Part shown: piece after piece, positions 38,316 to 46,802 of the stretch
Layout of the letters: every line of letters begins with the position of its first letter
Numbering within the stretch: position 1 is the stretch's first letter
Assembly (NCBI GenBank): GCA_028135785.1
Contig: JAOIHS010000002.1
Span: forward strand, 70,222 to 134,221
Direction of reading: 5' to 3'
Length of the DNA stretch: 64,000 bases
DNA from: SAR86 cluster bacterium
GTDB taxonomy: Bacteria; Pseudomonadota; Gammaproteobacteria; Magnimaribacterales; AG-339-G14
Translations under genes and position numbers: made by a program
The notes under the pieces: model-generated
Seen by the model: only the letters and a program-made list of their open reading frames with translations
What the model was told of the DNA's origin: nothing
The model's database searches: none

Positions 38316-39305
38316 TCAAGGTTTATGAGGCTCACTTAAGTAATTTTTTGATTGCATTTCTATTAATCTACTAACGGTTCTTTTATATTTATCTATTAAT
38401 TTAGGCATTGAATAAAGTTCTGGAAAATGAGTTTCCGACGAGACAATTACCTTAACTTTGCGGTCATAACATTCATCTATCAAACTTATAAATCTTCTAG
38501 CTTCATCATCAGATTTAATTATAGGAATATTTGAAATTAGAACATTGTGAAATTCACGAGCAATTTCAATATAATCAGCAGAGCTTCTTGGCGAAGAGCA
38601 TATTTCTTTAAAATCAAACCAAATTGTTCCTTCAGAGCTCCTTATTATGCTGATCTTCCTATCCAATATTTTGATAGACTTTTCATTATGTTCTGAAGCT
38701 TTAGACAATGTTTCATAAGCTTTAGACATATTTTTTTCTGCGTTAGTTCCTAGCGGCATAAAAAATAGATCGGTTTGTTCCAAAGCTCTCAACCTATAGT
38801 CATTTTCAGAATCTAAAAAAAATATTTCACAGTTCTCTTCGATAGATTGAATTGCAGGTAGAAATAATTTTCTCTGTAATCCATTGAGATAGAGATTTTT
38901 AGGCTCTATATTCGATGTTGTGACTAAACTTACCCCAGTGGCAAATAGTTCAGTCATAAATCTACCTAAGAGCATTGCGTCTCCAATATCTTCAACAAAA
39001 AATTCATCAAAACAAAGTACTGAATATTTCTTAGAAAGACTTTTCACTATTTTTTTCACAGGATCTTTTTGCTTATCTAAAGAGTGCAAGTCTCTATGCA
39101 AATTATTCATGAACCTATGAAAATGGAGACGTATTTTTCTTTCTGTTTTTAAGTGATCAAAAAATAAATCCATGACAAACGTTTTACCTCTTCCCACTTC
39201 TCCATGAATATATAAACTCCTTGGTTTCTTATCTTTTTTTAAGAAACTAAAAAAGTTTGAAGAGGCATCCAATATTTCAACTCTTTCTTGAAGTCTTTCA
39301 ATCAA
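38316..39305 (-). CDS. zapE: Cell division AFG1-like ATPase ZapE (true start probably upstream, see findings)
   Basis: YIHGEVGRGKTFVMDLFFDHL, RLHFHRFMNNLHRDL, LCFDEFFVEDIGDAMLLGRFM, LVTTSNIEPKNLYLNGLQRKLFLPAI. Track start at TTG 39305 lacks the conserved YLKA.N.G N-terminus. Confidence 0.93.
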   Translation of the reverse strand: MIERLQERVEILDASSNFFSFLKKDKKPRSLYIHGEVGRGKTFVMDLFFDHLKTERKIRLHFHRFMNNLHRDLHSLDKQKDPVKKIVKSLSKKYSVLCFDEFFVEDIGDAMLLGRFMTELFATGVSLVTTSNIEPKNLYLNGLQRKLFLPAIQSIEENCEIFFLDSENDYRLRALEQTDLFFMPLGTNAEKNMSKAYETLSKASEHNEKSIKILDRKISIIRSSEGTIWFDFKEICSSPRSSADYIEIAREFHNVLISNIPIIKSDDEARRFISLIDECYDRKVKVIVSSETHFPELYSMPKLIDKYKRTVSRLIEMQSKNYLSEPHKP

Positions 39306-39367
39306 TGAAAGCTGGAATTCATCCAGCTTAATCTGCCCATTATTGACAGCTTTTAAGTATGTATCTT

Positions 39368-39655
39368 TCAGTTGATGCTTTTATGAACTGTTATCTCAGG
39401 AGCACCAGCCATAAATGGAGCTAGGGCCATTCCAAGAGTCTTGAAATGTTCAGTCTGCACATGATTTGCATGAGCTTCTTCAGTTTTATACAACTCAATC
39501 ATCATTATTGTTAAAGGATCTTCTGTTTCATGCATTTCATAATAAAAGCAATCTGCTTCATTAGCCGAAACTGCTTGAACCAGTTTCTCCATTGCTTCAA
39601 TAAAATTATCTCTTTCTCCTTCTTTTATTTTTAATTTTGCTATAGCTCCAATCAT
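39368..39655 (-). CDS. Antibiotic biosynthesis monooxygenase (ABM) family protein / putative quinol monooxygenase
   Basis: MIGAIAKLKIKEGERDNFIEAMEKLVQAVSANEADCFYYEMHETEDPLTIMMIELYKTEEAHANHVQTEHFK. Confidence 0.87.
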   Translation of the reverse strand: MIGAIAKLKIKEGERDNFIEAMEKLVQAVSANEADCFYYEMHETEDPLTIMMIELYKTEEAHANHVQTEHFKTLGMALAPFMAGAPEITVHKSIN

Positions 39656-39726
39656 TTTTATCCTCTTTTTTGTTATGATTATTGATTAAGGTTTTAGTAT
39701 AACCATTTAATTCCAGAGGAGAAATC

Positions 39727-40341
39727 ATGATTAAAATATGGGGAACAGAAAATTCAAGAGCAATGCGACCAATATGGACAGCTGAAGAAATGGGGCTGGA
39801 TTACGAGCTAAATATGATGCCTTTTCCACCGAGAGTTTTTATGAAAGAGTACTTAGATATAAATATGTTGGGAACGATTCCATACATGATTGATGGGGAT
39901 ATAAAAATGACTGAGTCAGTTGCAATGTCTCAATATTTAGTAGAAAAACATGGACCAACTGCTTTAAGAGTAACGCCTGAAGAAAAAGATTATCCTACTT
40001 ATTTAAATTGGCTTTACCATTCCGATGCAACTTTAACTTTTCCACAGACAGTTGTACTGAGATATAAACTGCAAGAACCTGGCGTTGCTGATGCTGCAGT
40101 AGAAGGCTACAGCAGATGGTTTGTTTCAAGATTAAAACTTTTAGAGACAGCTCTGGAAGATAGAGAATACCTTTGCTCGGATAGATTTACCATTGCGGAT
40201 ATCTGCGTTAGTTATGCAATTAATTTGGCAGATTCCTTGGGGATTCATCAGGCTTTTAAACCTAATATTAAAAGATGGACAGATTTGCTCTTTGAAAGAG
40301 ATGCATTTAAGAAATCGAAGAGTTATAAGTTTGAAGAATAG
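39727..40341 (+). CDS. Glutathione S-transferase family protein
   Basis: IKIWGTENSRAMRPIWTAEEMGLDYELNMM, NMLGTIPYMIDGDIKMTESVAMSQYLVEKHG, DRFTIADICVSYAINLAD. Confidence 0.9.
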   Translation: MIKIWGTENSRAMRPIWTAEEMGLDYELNMMPFPPRVFMKEYLDINMLGTIPYMIDGDIKMTESVAMSQYLVEKHGPTALRVTPEEKDYPTYLNWLYHSDATLTFPQTVVLRYKLQEPGVADAAVEGYSRWFVSRLKLLETALEDREYLCSDRFTIADICVSYAINLADSLGIHQAFKPNIKRWTDLLFERDAFKKSKSYKFEE

Positions 40342-40348
40342 GTTAAAG

Positions 40349-41218
40349 CTATTTTTTTGGCGGTAAAGGAATTAGAACTGAAGTTCTTTCAAGATAAGCC
40401 ATGTATTCAGAGTTACCTGACCATCTTTTTAAACCTCGAGCCTCCAGCAGATTTACTCCGCTAACCCTTGTTAACAGAAAGATAATAAAAACAGGCGAAA
40501 TATAAGCAACAGATTGCCATCCGCTTATGGTGGGAGCTGCAATTATGGCTATTCCAATCCAAAGTGTAATTTCTCCAAAATAGTTCGGGTGACGAGACCA
40601 AGACCATAAACCACTGGTAATAAAAGAATCTCTATTATTTGGATTCAATTTAAAATTAGATTTTTGTTGATCGGCAACAACCTCCATCAAAAATCCTGAA
40701 ATCCAAACAATCGAACCTATTAAAGCAAACAGATCTAGGGCTTGTTTATCAGAAGACGTAATCGCTGCTAAAGCCATTGCTGAAGTTAAAAAGACCCATA
40801 GACCTTGAATTGTCCAAGTCATCAAAAACCACCAAAAGTCTAATTTCATTCGATCAAATCTGCCGTCCTTGCCATCCCTTTTAACTCTCGAAAAGAGAAA
40901 AGATCCTAGTCTAGCTGCCCAAATCCAAATTAATAATGTTAAAAGAATATCTCTTAACGAAATATCAATCGTTATCAACATAGCTAATAGAACTACTGAT
41001 AAGTAAGTTAAAGATCCTGTTAAATCAAAATAATGTTCAGTTGAATAAATATAAGATGGGATGAAGACGATCCATTGGATTATAAAGATCATAAAAAAAC
41101 ATGCAAAAATTAAAGAAACACCTGAAACAGAAACACTTCCTTGGTGTATGCCCAGAGCCACCAAAGCTCCAATTAAAACGGATATTATTGTTGAGGGTAT
41201 TGTTACTTTAGGAGACAT
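40349..41218 (-). CDS. DUF1295 / steroid 5-alpha-reductase-like membrane protein
   Basis: SFITSGLWSWSRHPNYFGEITLWIGIAIIAAP...LLEARGLKRWSGNSEYMAYLERTSVLIPLPPKK. Confidence 0.9.
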   Translation of the reverse strand: MSPKVTIPSTIISVLIGALVALGIHQGSVSVSGVSLIFACFFMIFIIQWIVFIPSYIYSTEHYFDLTGSLTYLSVVLLAMLITIDISLRDILLTLLIWIWAARLGSFLFSRVKRDGKDGRFDRMKLDFWWFLMTWTIQGLWVFLTSAMALAAITSSDKQALDLFALIGSIVWISGFLMEVVADQQKSNFKLNPNNRDSFITSGLWSWSRHPNYFGEITLWIGIAIIAAPTISGWQSVAYISPVFIIFLLTRVSGVNLLEARGLKRWSGNSEYMAYLERTSVLIPLPPKK

Positions 41219-41290
41219 ATTTATTAAAAGTATATATTGATTTAAGTTTTTTTTTAATAGATATTAACCATATAAAAAAATGGAGTCAAA

Positions 41291-42436
41291 ATGAAATCAC
41301 CAATATGTGAAATGCTCGGAGCAGAATTCCCACTAGTAGCATTTAGTCATTGTAAAGATGTAGTAGTAGCTGTATCAAAAGCTGGGGGAGTAGGCGTTCT
41401 TGGAGCGGTAGGAATGTCACCTGAAATTTTAGAGCAAGAACTTAAATGGATAGATGAAAGAATCGATGGAATGCCTTACGGAGTTGATGTCTTGATTCCA
41501 AATAAAATGTTGGGCAAAGGTGAAGAATTTAATGCACAAAAGCTTGTAGATATGATTCCACAAGAATATCGAGATTTTAGAACAGATGTTTTAAAAAATC
41601 ATGACATCGATGCGCCAGAATTAAGAACAAATGAAGATGATTTATCTTCTTCTGGTTTTGCAGAAAATACTGCAGACGAGGGGGCAAAAGCGTTACTGGA
41701 TGTTGCCTTTTCTCATCCTATAAAATTGATAGCAAACGCTTTAGGTGTTCCGCCAGAATGGATGATTAAAATGGGTAAAGATAATGATGTAAAAGTTGCA
41801 GCTCTCTTAGGAACTAAAGAACATGCAATAGCTCAGGTAAAAGCAGGCGTGGATATTTTAGTTGTATCCGGCACTGAAGCTGGAGGGCATTGTGGAAGCG
41901 TTTCAACTATGGTCTTAGTCCCCGAAGTGCATAGAGCAATACAACCTTATGGAGATGTCCCCATATTAGCAGCAGGTGGAATAGTTACCGGAGAACAAAT
42001 GGCTGCTTCAATGGTTATGGGGGCCTCAGGAGTCTGGACAGCATCTGTATGGCTAACAACTGCAGAAGCAGAAACACATCCCATTGTTAAAGAAAAAATG
42101 TTGAAAGCTAGCTCAAGCGACACCGTAAGGTCTAGAAGTAGGACTGGTAAACATTCAAGACAACTAAAATCTTCTTGGACAGATGCTTGGGAAGCGGAAG
42201 GTGCTCCAGAACCTTTACCAATGCCTCTACAACCAATTGTTGCGGAACCAGCACTGCGAAAAGTTAATCAACTTGCCGAAGGTGGTCATGATGGGGCAGT
42301 CGATCTAGCTACGTATTGGGTTGGACAAGGAGTTGGTATGATGACTGAAAGCTTATCAGCAGGAACAGTCGTTCAAGAATTTAAACAAGATTTTATAAAC
42401 GCATACGAGAGATTTGAGGGTTTTCTTCAAGAATAA
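41291..42436 (+). CDS. Nitronate monooxygenase (2-nitropropane dioxygenase family)
   Basis: AEFPLVAFSHCKDVVVAVSKAGGVGVLGAVGMSPE, VSGTEAGGHCGSVSTMVLVPEV, DVPILAAGGIVTGEQMAASMVMGASGVW. Confidence 0.9.
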   Translation: MKSPICEMLGAEFPLVAFSHCKDVVVAVSKAGGVGVLGAVGMSPEILEQELKWIDERIDGMPYGVDVLIPNKMLGKGEEFNAQKLVDMIPQEYRDFRTDVLKNHDIDAPELRTNEDDLSSSGFAENTADEGAKALLDVAFSHPIKLIANALGVPPEWMIKMGKDNDVKVAALLGTKEHAIAQVKAGVDILVVSGTEAGGHCGSVSTMVLVPEVHRAIQPYGDVPILAAGGIVTGEQMAASMVMGASGVWTASVWLTTAEAETHPIVKEKMLKASSSDTVRSRSRTGKHSRQLKSSWTDAWEAEGAPEPLPMPLQPIVAEPALRKVNQLAEGGHDGAVDLATYWVGQGVGMMTESLSAGTVVQEFKQDFINAYERFEGFLQE

Positions 42437-42979
42437 TTAAGAAGAAATGGTTCCTGACCATCTAAGTTTAGGAACCATTCTATCTTTTTCATTGAGAATC
42501 TCGATTCCATATTCCTTTCTCAAATCAGATATTTTTCTTTCCATATAAAATTCAGGGGGAGTAAAAGGCCACTTTTTTTTCATTTTTTTAATTTTTTTAA
42601 AAATCTTAAAGTGAGTAGGAATAATTTTTATATATAAAGAAACGAACTTACGATAGCCTATTTCCTTAGCTAAATATTTAGTGAGCCCTTTTAGTTCAGG
42701 TAATTTTGTATAAGATAGTAAATATCTTAATTTGTAAGAACAGCCAAATATAAGCCAAGAATCTAAAAAAGACTCTTCCTCTAAAGAAGTATCTAGTCCA
42801 AAAATTACATGTGAAGCGTCATGATCCCTAATTAGGGTGGAGTTGTCTTTATCTACTAATAGTTTTTTATTATTATCTAGTAGATATTGGTCATAAACCT
42901 CAATTCCTTCTTTCAAAGTCAAAGAACAGTTTTGTTCTTGAAAAGCTAGCATCTTAAGTATTCCACCAAGCCTGATCAC
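42437..42979 (-). CDS. Coq4-like protein (ubiquinone-biosynthesis Coq4 family candidate)
   Basis: Contains HDASHVIFGLDTSLEEE, matching the Coq4 HDxxH-x(11)-E metal motif; start likely internal at MLAFQ. Confidence 0.6.
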   Translation of the reverse strand: MIRLGGILKMLAFQEQNCSLTLKEGIEVYDQYLLDNNKKLLVDKDNSTLIRDHDASHVIFGLDTSLEEESFLDSWLIFGCSYKLRYLLSYTKLPELKGLTKYLAKEIGYRKFVSLYIKIIPTHFKIFKKIKKMKKKWPFTPPEFYMERKISDLRKEYGIEILNEKDRMVPKLRWSGTISS

Positions 42980-43718
42980 TAAAAGATCTAATATCTATTT
43001 CATGAGTCCACGAGGATCTATGCTGTTGGGCAATATGCCAATAAGTTTCAGCAATTTTTTCAGGAACCAATAATCCATCGTTTTCCATGCCTTTAGTTTC
43101 TCTCAGTTTTTGGAAATTTTCTTCACCAAGCATTTTTCCCAGAGTATCTGGAGCATCTACAGCTCCGTCTATAATAATATGAGCAATATGAATATTTTTT
43201 GAGGCAAATTCTGCATTCAAAGATTGGCAAATCATTCTTCTTCCTGCCATGGCTGACGCATGCGAAATTTGACCTTTATTCCCTCTAACGGCAGAAGTTG
43301 CTGATGTTACTAAGATAGTTCCAGATTTTCTTTCTTCCATGAGTGGAGTCAAAACTTGAGCTAAACGAAATAAACCAAAAGTTGCCATTCTCCAGCCCAT
43401 CTCAAAAGCTTTATACGAAGTATCTTTTAGGTCTCTATTACCTATCTGAGCTCCAATGTTATAAACAGCTACTTCGATAGGGCCTATTTCTTTTTCGATA
43501 TGATTAACGATATCTTCGATACTATTTTCATCTATTACATTAAGTAAACTCCCAGATGCGACACCGTCATCTGCTTCAATTTCATTGATGAGTTTATTTA
43601 ATCCATCTTGATCAGTTCTGCGACATAGATAAACATGAAATCCTTCTCTAGCGAATCTCTTCGCAACATTTCCTCCAACACCAGCTCCAGAACCTATTAC
43701 CAAACAAACTTTTTTCAA
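42954..43718 (-). CDS. Short-chain dehydrogenase/reductase
   Basis: VCLVIGSGAGVGGNVAKRFAREGFHVYLCRR, VYNIGAQIG, Rossmann core; atypical catalytic region SATSAVRGNKGQISHASAMAGRRM. Confidence 0.87.
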   Translation of the reverse strand: MKKVCLVIGSGAGVGGNVAKRFAREGFHVYLCRRTDQDGLNKLINEIEADDGVASGSLLNVIDENSIEDIVNHIEKEIGPIEVAVYNIGAQIGNRDLKDTSYKAFEMGWRMATFGLFRLAQVLTPLMEERKSGTILVTSATSAVRGNKGQISHASAMAGRRMICQSLNAEFASKNIHIAHIIIDGAVDAPDTLGKMLGEENFQKLRETKGMENDGLLVPEKIAETYWHIAQQHRSSWTHEIDIRSFSDQAWWNT

Positions 43719-43732
43719 TTTATGTACTTCTT

Positions 43733-44779
43733 TTAGTCGTGAGTTAATGAAACCAGACCCACAAGCTTTCCTGCTTTCATTTCCTCAAGAGTTCTATTAG
43801 CCTCAGAAGCATTTCTCGATTCCACCTTTACAGGTTCTATTTTGCCTTCGGCAACGAGCGTCATCAATTCCTTCATTTCTCCTAGACTGCCCACATATGA
43901 TCCAAGTAATCTTTTTTCAGTAAGTGTGTGTATTGGTAAAGGAATAGTTATTTGACCTCCAAATAATCCAACCACTACTTGAATACCACCTCTAGTAAGG
44001 TTGTTGTATCCAAAATTTACCGATGCTTCAGCTCCTACAAAATCGACAATAGCTTTTGCTCCACCGCCGGTAAGTTCGGTAAGTTTTGCAGCAGCATCTT
44101 CAGAAGCAGAATTAATTACATGTGAAGCACCAAGATCTTTAGCAATCTTCAACTTGTCATCATCTATATCCATGACAATAGGGTTGATGCCGTATGCCGC
44201 TCTTGCAATTTTAAGCGCCAACAAACCTAAACCTCCGGCACTAATAATTACTAAGGAATTATCTGTTGTAAAAGGCTCAGCTTTTTTAAGAGCACTATAA
44301 GCAGTTAAACCTCTACAGGCATAACTTCCGGCTAGACTATCAGGAGTATCTCCTGCAGCAAATAAATATTGTTCTCCTGGAACTAAAACATGATCTCCAT
44401 AACCACCGCTCACATTTATACCCAGATTTGAATTATTCATGCAGTAATGAGTTTTATCAGAGTCACAAAGCTCACAGTTTCCGCAACCTATCCAGGGATA
44501 AGCTACATATCTTTCTCCAATACTTACGTTCGAAACTTCATCACCAATAGCTACGACTTCGCCAAAAATCTCATGCCCCATAGTTAACGGATCATTTACA
44601 GGAGTTGGAAGTTGAGCTCCTCCACCTAGATCAAAGTAACCATCAAGAATATGTACATCTGAATGACAAACTCCGCACGATATAGTTTTTATTAGGACTT
44701 CTTTCCCCTTTGGCACTGGAGTTTCCAATTCCATTTCTTTTAGGGGCTTGCCATTTTCTACTACCTGATATGCTTTCAT
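43733..44779 (-). CDS. Zinc-dependent alcohol dehydrogenase (MDR family)
   Basis: CGVCHSDVHILDGYFDLG, TMGHEIFGEVVAIGDEV, GCGNCELCDSDKTHYC, ISAGGLGLLALKIARA. Confidence 0.94.
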   Translation of the reverse strand: MKAYQVVENGKPLKEMELETPVPKGKEVLIKTISCGVCHSDVHILDGYFDLGGGAQLPTPVNDPLTMGHEIFGEVVAIGDEVSNVSIGERYVAYPWIGCGNCELCDSDKTHYCMNNSNLGINVSGGYGDHVLVPGEQYLFAAGDTPDSLAGSYACRGLTAYSALKKAEPFTTDNSLVIISAGGLGLLALKIARAAYGINPIVMDIDDDKLKIAKDLGASHVINSASEDAAAKLTELTGGGAKAIVDFVGAEASVNFGYNNLTRGGIQVVVGLFGGQITIPLPIHTLTEKRLLGSYVGSLGEMKELMTLVAEGKIEPVKVESRNASEANRTLEEMKAGKLVGLVSLTHD

Positions 44780-44794
44780 TTTCTCTCCTTATTA

Positions 44795-45769
44795 TTAATT
44801 TATTAAAGATGCATAAGCTCTATTAACTAAAACTAATGAATTTTTGCCTAAAATATCCTCAAACTCCTTGGCTGGGTTTATTTCTAGTACCTCTTCCAAA
44901 GATATTCCTTTGTATATTAAAGAAGCAATTCTATCTCTTACTATTATCAATTTTTCTAAATAAATTTTAACTGTTTTTTTATCCGATAATTTACCATGTC
45001 CAGGCACAATAATAGTTTTATCGTCTATGATTTTTAAAATCTCACTGATAGAGTCAATCATTCCATTAATTGAGCCGCCATTATCTGCATCTATAAATAT
45101 AAAATCTCCGGATAAATTAATTATATCTCCAGCATGCAAAACATTCGATTTAGAAAAGTACACGAAAGCATCTCCAGTAGTGTGAGCGGGTCCAAAATTC
45201 ATAATCTTAATTTTTTCTTTATTTAAAAATAATTCCATAGAATCATTGAATGTAATATTTGGAAGAGCCGAACTTTCAAAAGCTTGTTGTGGATATTTTA
45301 AAATTACCAAATTCACTAGGTTATCTCTCTTCATAAATTCCCGAGAATTTTGATGAGCAATTATTTCTGCTCCTAATGGCCCAAAAGCTCTATTGCCTTC
45401 AGCATGATCATAATGCCAATGAGTATTAATTACGTAGTCAACTTCTTCCCCGCCTAACTCTGAGATCGCTTTCAAAACTTTTTGATGATATTGCGGATAT
45501 TGATCATCAACTATTACTACACCGTCCTCACCAATAGAAACAAGAATATTTCCTCCAACGACCGGACCTTCAGCAAACAAAACAGACAAACTATTATTAA
45601 TTTTGACGACTTTTATCTCATTTTTATCGAAACCAGGAAATTGAATAGCTTCAAATAATTTTTCTTGATCTTGAGTAAATTTTGTAAAGTCTGGCAATGG
45701 GTCTTGAGTACAAGAGAAAATTAGATTAACAATTAAAAGCAGTGTTAAATTTTTAATCATTTTTTTCAA
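44795..45769 (-). CDS. MBL-fold metallohydrolase, lipoprotein
   Basis: Lipobox IFSC; NTHWHYDHAEGNRAFGPLGAEIIAHQNSREFM, FGPAHTTGDAFVYF, LHAGDIINL, IIVPGHGKLSDKK. Confidence 0.91.
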   Translation of the reverse strand: MKKMIKNLTLLLIVNLIFSCTQDPLPDFTKFTQDQEKLFEAIQFPGFDKNEIKVVKINNSLSVLFAEGPVVGGNILVSIGEDGVVIVDDQYPQYHQKVLKAISELGGEEVDYVINTHWHYDHAEGNRAFGPLGAEIIAHQNSREFMKRDNLVNLVILKYPQQAFESSALPNITFNDSMELFLNKEKIKIMNFGPAHTTGDAFVYFSKSNVLHAGDIINLSGDFIFIDADNGGSINGMIDSISEILKIIDDKTIIVPGHGKLSDKKTVKIYLEKLIIVRDRIASLIYKGISLEEVLEINPAKEFEDILGKNSLVLVNRAYASLIN

Positions 45770-45786
45770 TCTAGATTTCTAAAAAA

Positions 45787-46101
45787 TTATCTACCAGGCA
45801 TGCTATGAACAACAGTTAAATTGAGCAATTCGGTAGCAGGTCTTCTATATGTATCTGATAATTTTTGATAGTTTTCTGAGTTATACCAATTATTTAAATC
45901 TTCTTCGTTTGAAAAAGACCAGAGAATAACTCTACCTTGGATTGGAGAAGTTCCTTCCAAATGCTGAGTACTATCGTCCATAGTAATGAATTCTCCGTTA
46001 TGTTCTTTAATGGTTCCGAAAAAGCCTTTTTCATAACCTCTGAATACTTCAGCATCTTTAATGTGAACATTAGCTATACAAATTACTTTCTGATCTGACA
46101 T
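45787..46101 (-). CDS. DUF1330 family protein
   Basis: VHIKDAEVFRGYEKGFFGTIKEHNGEFITMDD...ILWSFSNEEDLNNWYNSENYQKLSDTYRRPATELLNLTVV. Confidence 0.83.
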   Translation of the reverse strand: MSDQKVICIANVHIKDAEVFRGYEKGFFGTIKEHNGEFITMDDSTQHLEGTSPIQGRVILWSFSNEEDLNNWYNSENYQKLSDTYRRPATELLNLTVVHSMPGR

Positions 46102-46135
46102 TTTTTACTCCTAATTTCTTTATTACTAATATATA

Positions 46136-46165
46136 CGAAAAAGCCCCGCGTAAGCAGGGCTTTCC
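46136..46165 (-). terminator. Hairpin terminator downstream of the minus-strand regulator gene
   Basis: Minus strand: AAAGCCC-TGCTTACGCG-GGGCTTTTTC; 7-bp stem plus an inner GC pair around a GTAA/TTAC loop, followed by a T run. Confidence 0.7.
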
Positions 46166-46276
46166 TCAAAAATCCTTTTCGATTAATCCCAAATCCTTGG
46201 GGGAAAAAATATTATAAAAAAAAATAAACACTTTTGTTGAAAAATCAACCGTATGAAATGTGCATATTTTTTTTGC

Positions 46277-46768
46277 TTAGTCGCGCACGAGATTATTTAA
46301 TGTCTCATCCATTTCTTTTCTCGAAATTCCGGCTTTATCAAAAAATATATTTGCATCATCACCAATCATAAACATAACTTTATCTAGGACATCAAAATGA
46401 GCTTTGATTAAGCCAAAAGATCGATCGGTAGGAAAATATTCAATAACTCTCTTATCTTTTCCGGGTTTTTTAATATAGTAACCTTGTTGAGTTGATCGAC
46501 TTATCAATCTTTCAATGCTTCTAGTGTTCAGATTCGTTACTCCAGTCAAATCACTCATTGTGAAGAAGCCTTTTTGTATCCAGCAAGTTAGCATAACCAG
46601 ACGAATTAACTCATAACGTGTATCGTTTACATAAATATCATTCCAATCATCGGAATTTCCAATATCCTGAAATGTTTTATATTTTTCCAATTCAAAATTA
46701 AGAATTAAGGCAGCAATTCCTTTTAGCTTAGAAAGTCCTTTTATTTTTTTGGGGTTAGATTTATCCAT
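46277..46768 (-). CDS. Winged-helix (MarR-like) transcriptional regulator candidate
   Basis: YELIRLVMLTCWIQKGFFTMSDLTGVTNLNTRSIERLISRSTQQGYYIKKPGKDKRVIEYFPTDRS resembles a wHTH with a wing. Confidence 0.65.
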   Translation of the reverse strand: MDKSNPKKIKGLSKLKGIAALILNFELEKYKTFQDIGNSDDWNDIYVNDTRYELIRLVMLTCWIQKGFFTMSDLTGVTNLNTRSIERLISRSTQQGYYIKKPGKDKRVIEYFPTDRSFGLIKAHFDVLDKVMFMIGDDANIFFDKAGISRKEMDETLNNLVRD

Positions 46769-46802
46769 AATTAAAGTCTAATTATTCTAATACATTTTAG
46801 TT

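Noticed and set aside
44795-45769. Possible beta-lactamase resistance gene
   Set aside because: MBL-fold motifs (HWHYDH) are present, but they occur across the wider MBL superfamily; nothing specific to beta-lactam hydrolysis can be shown from the sequence alone.
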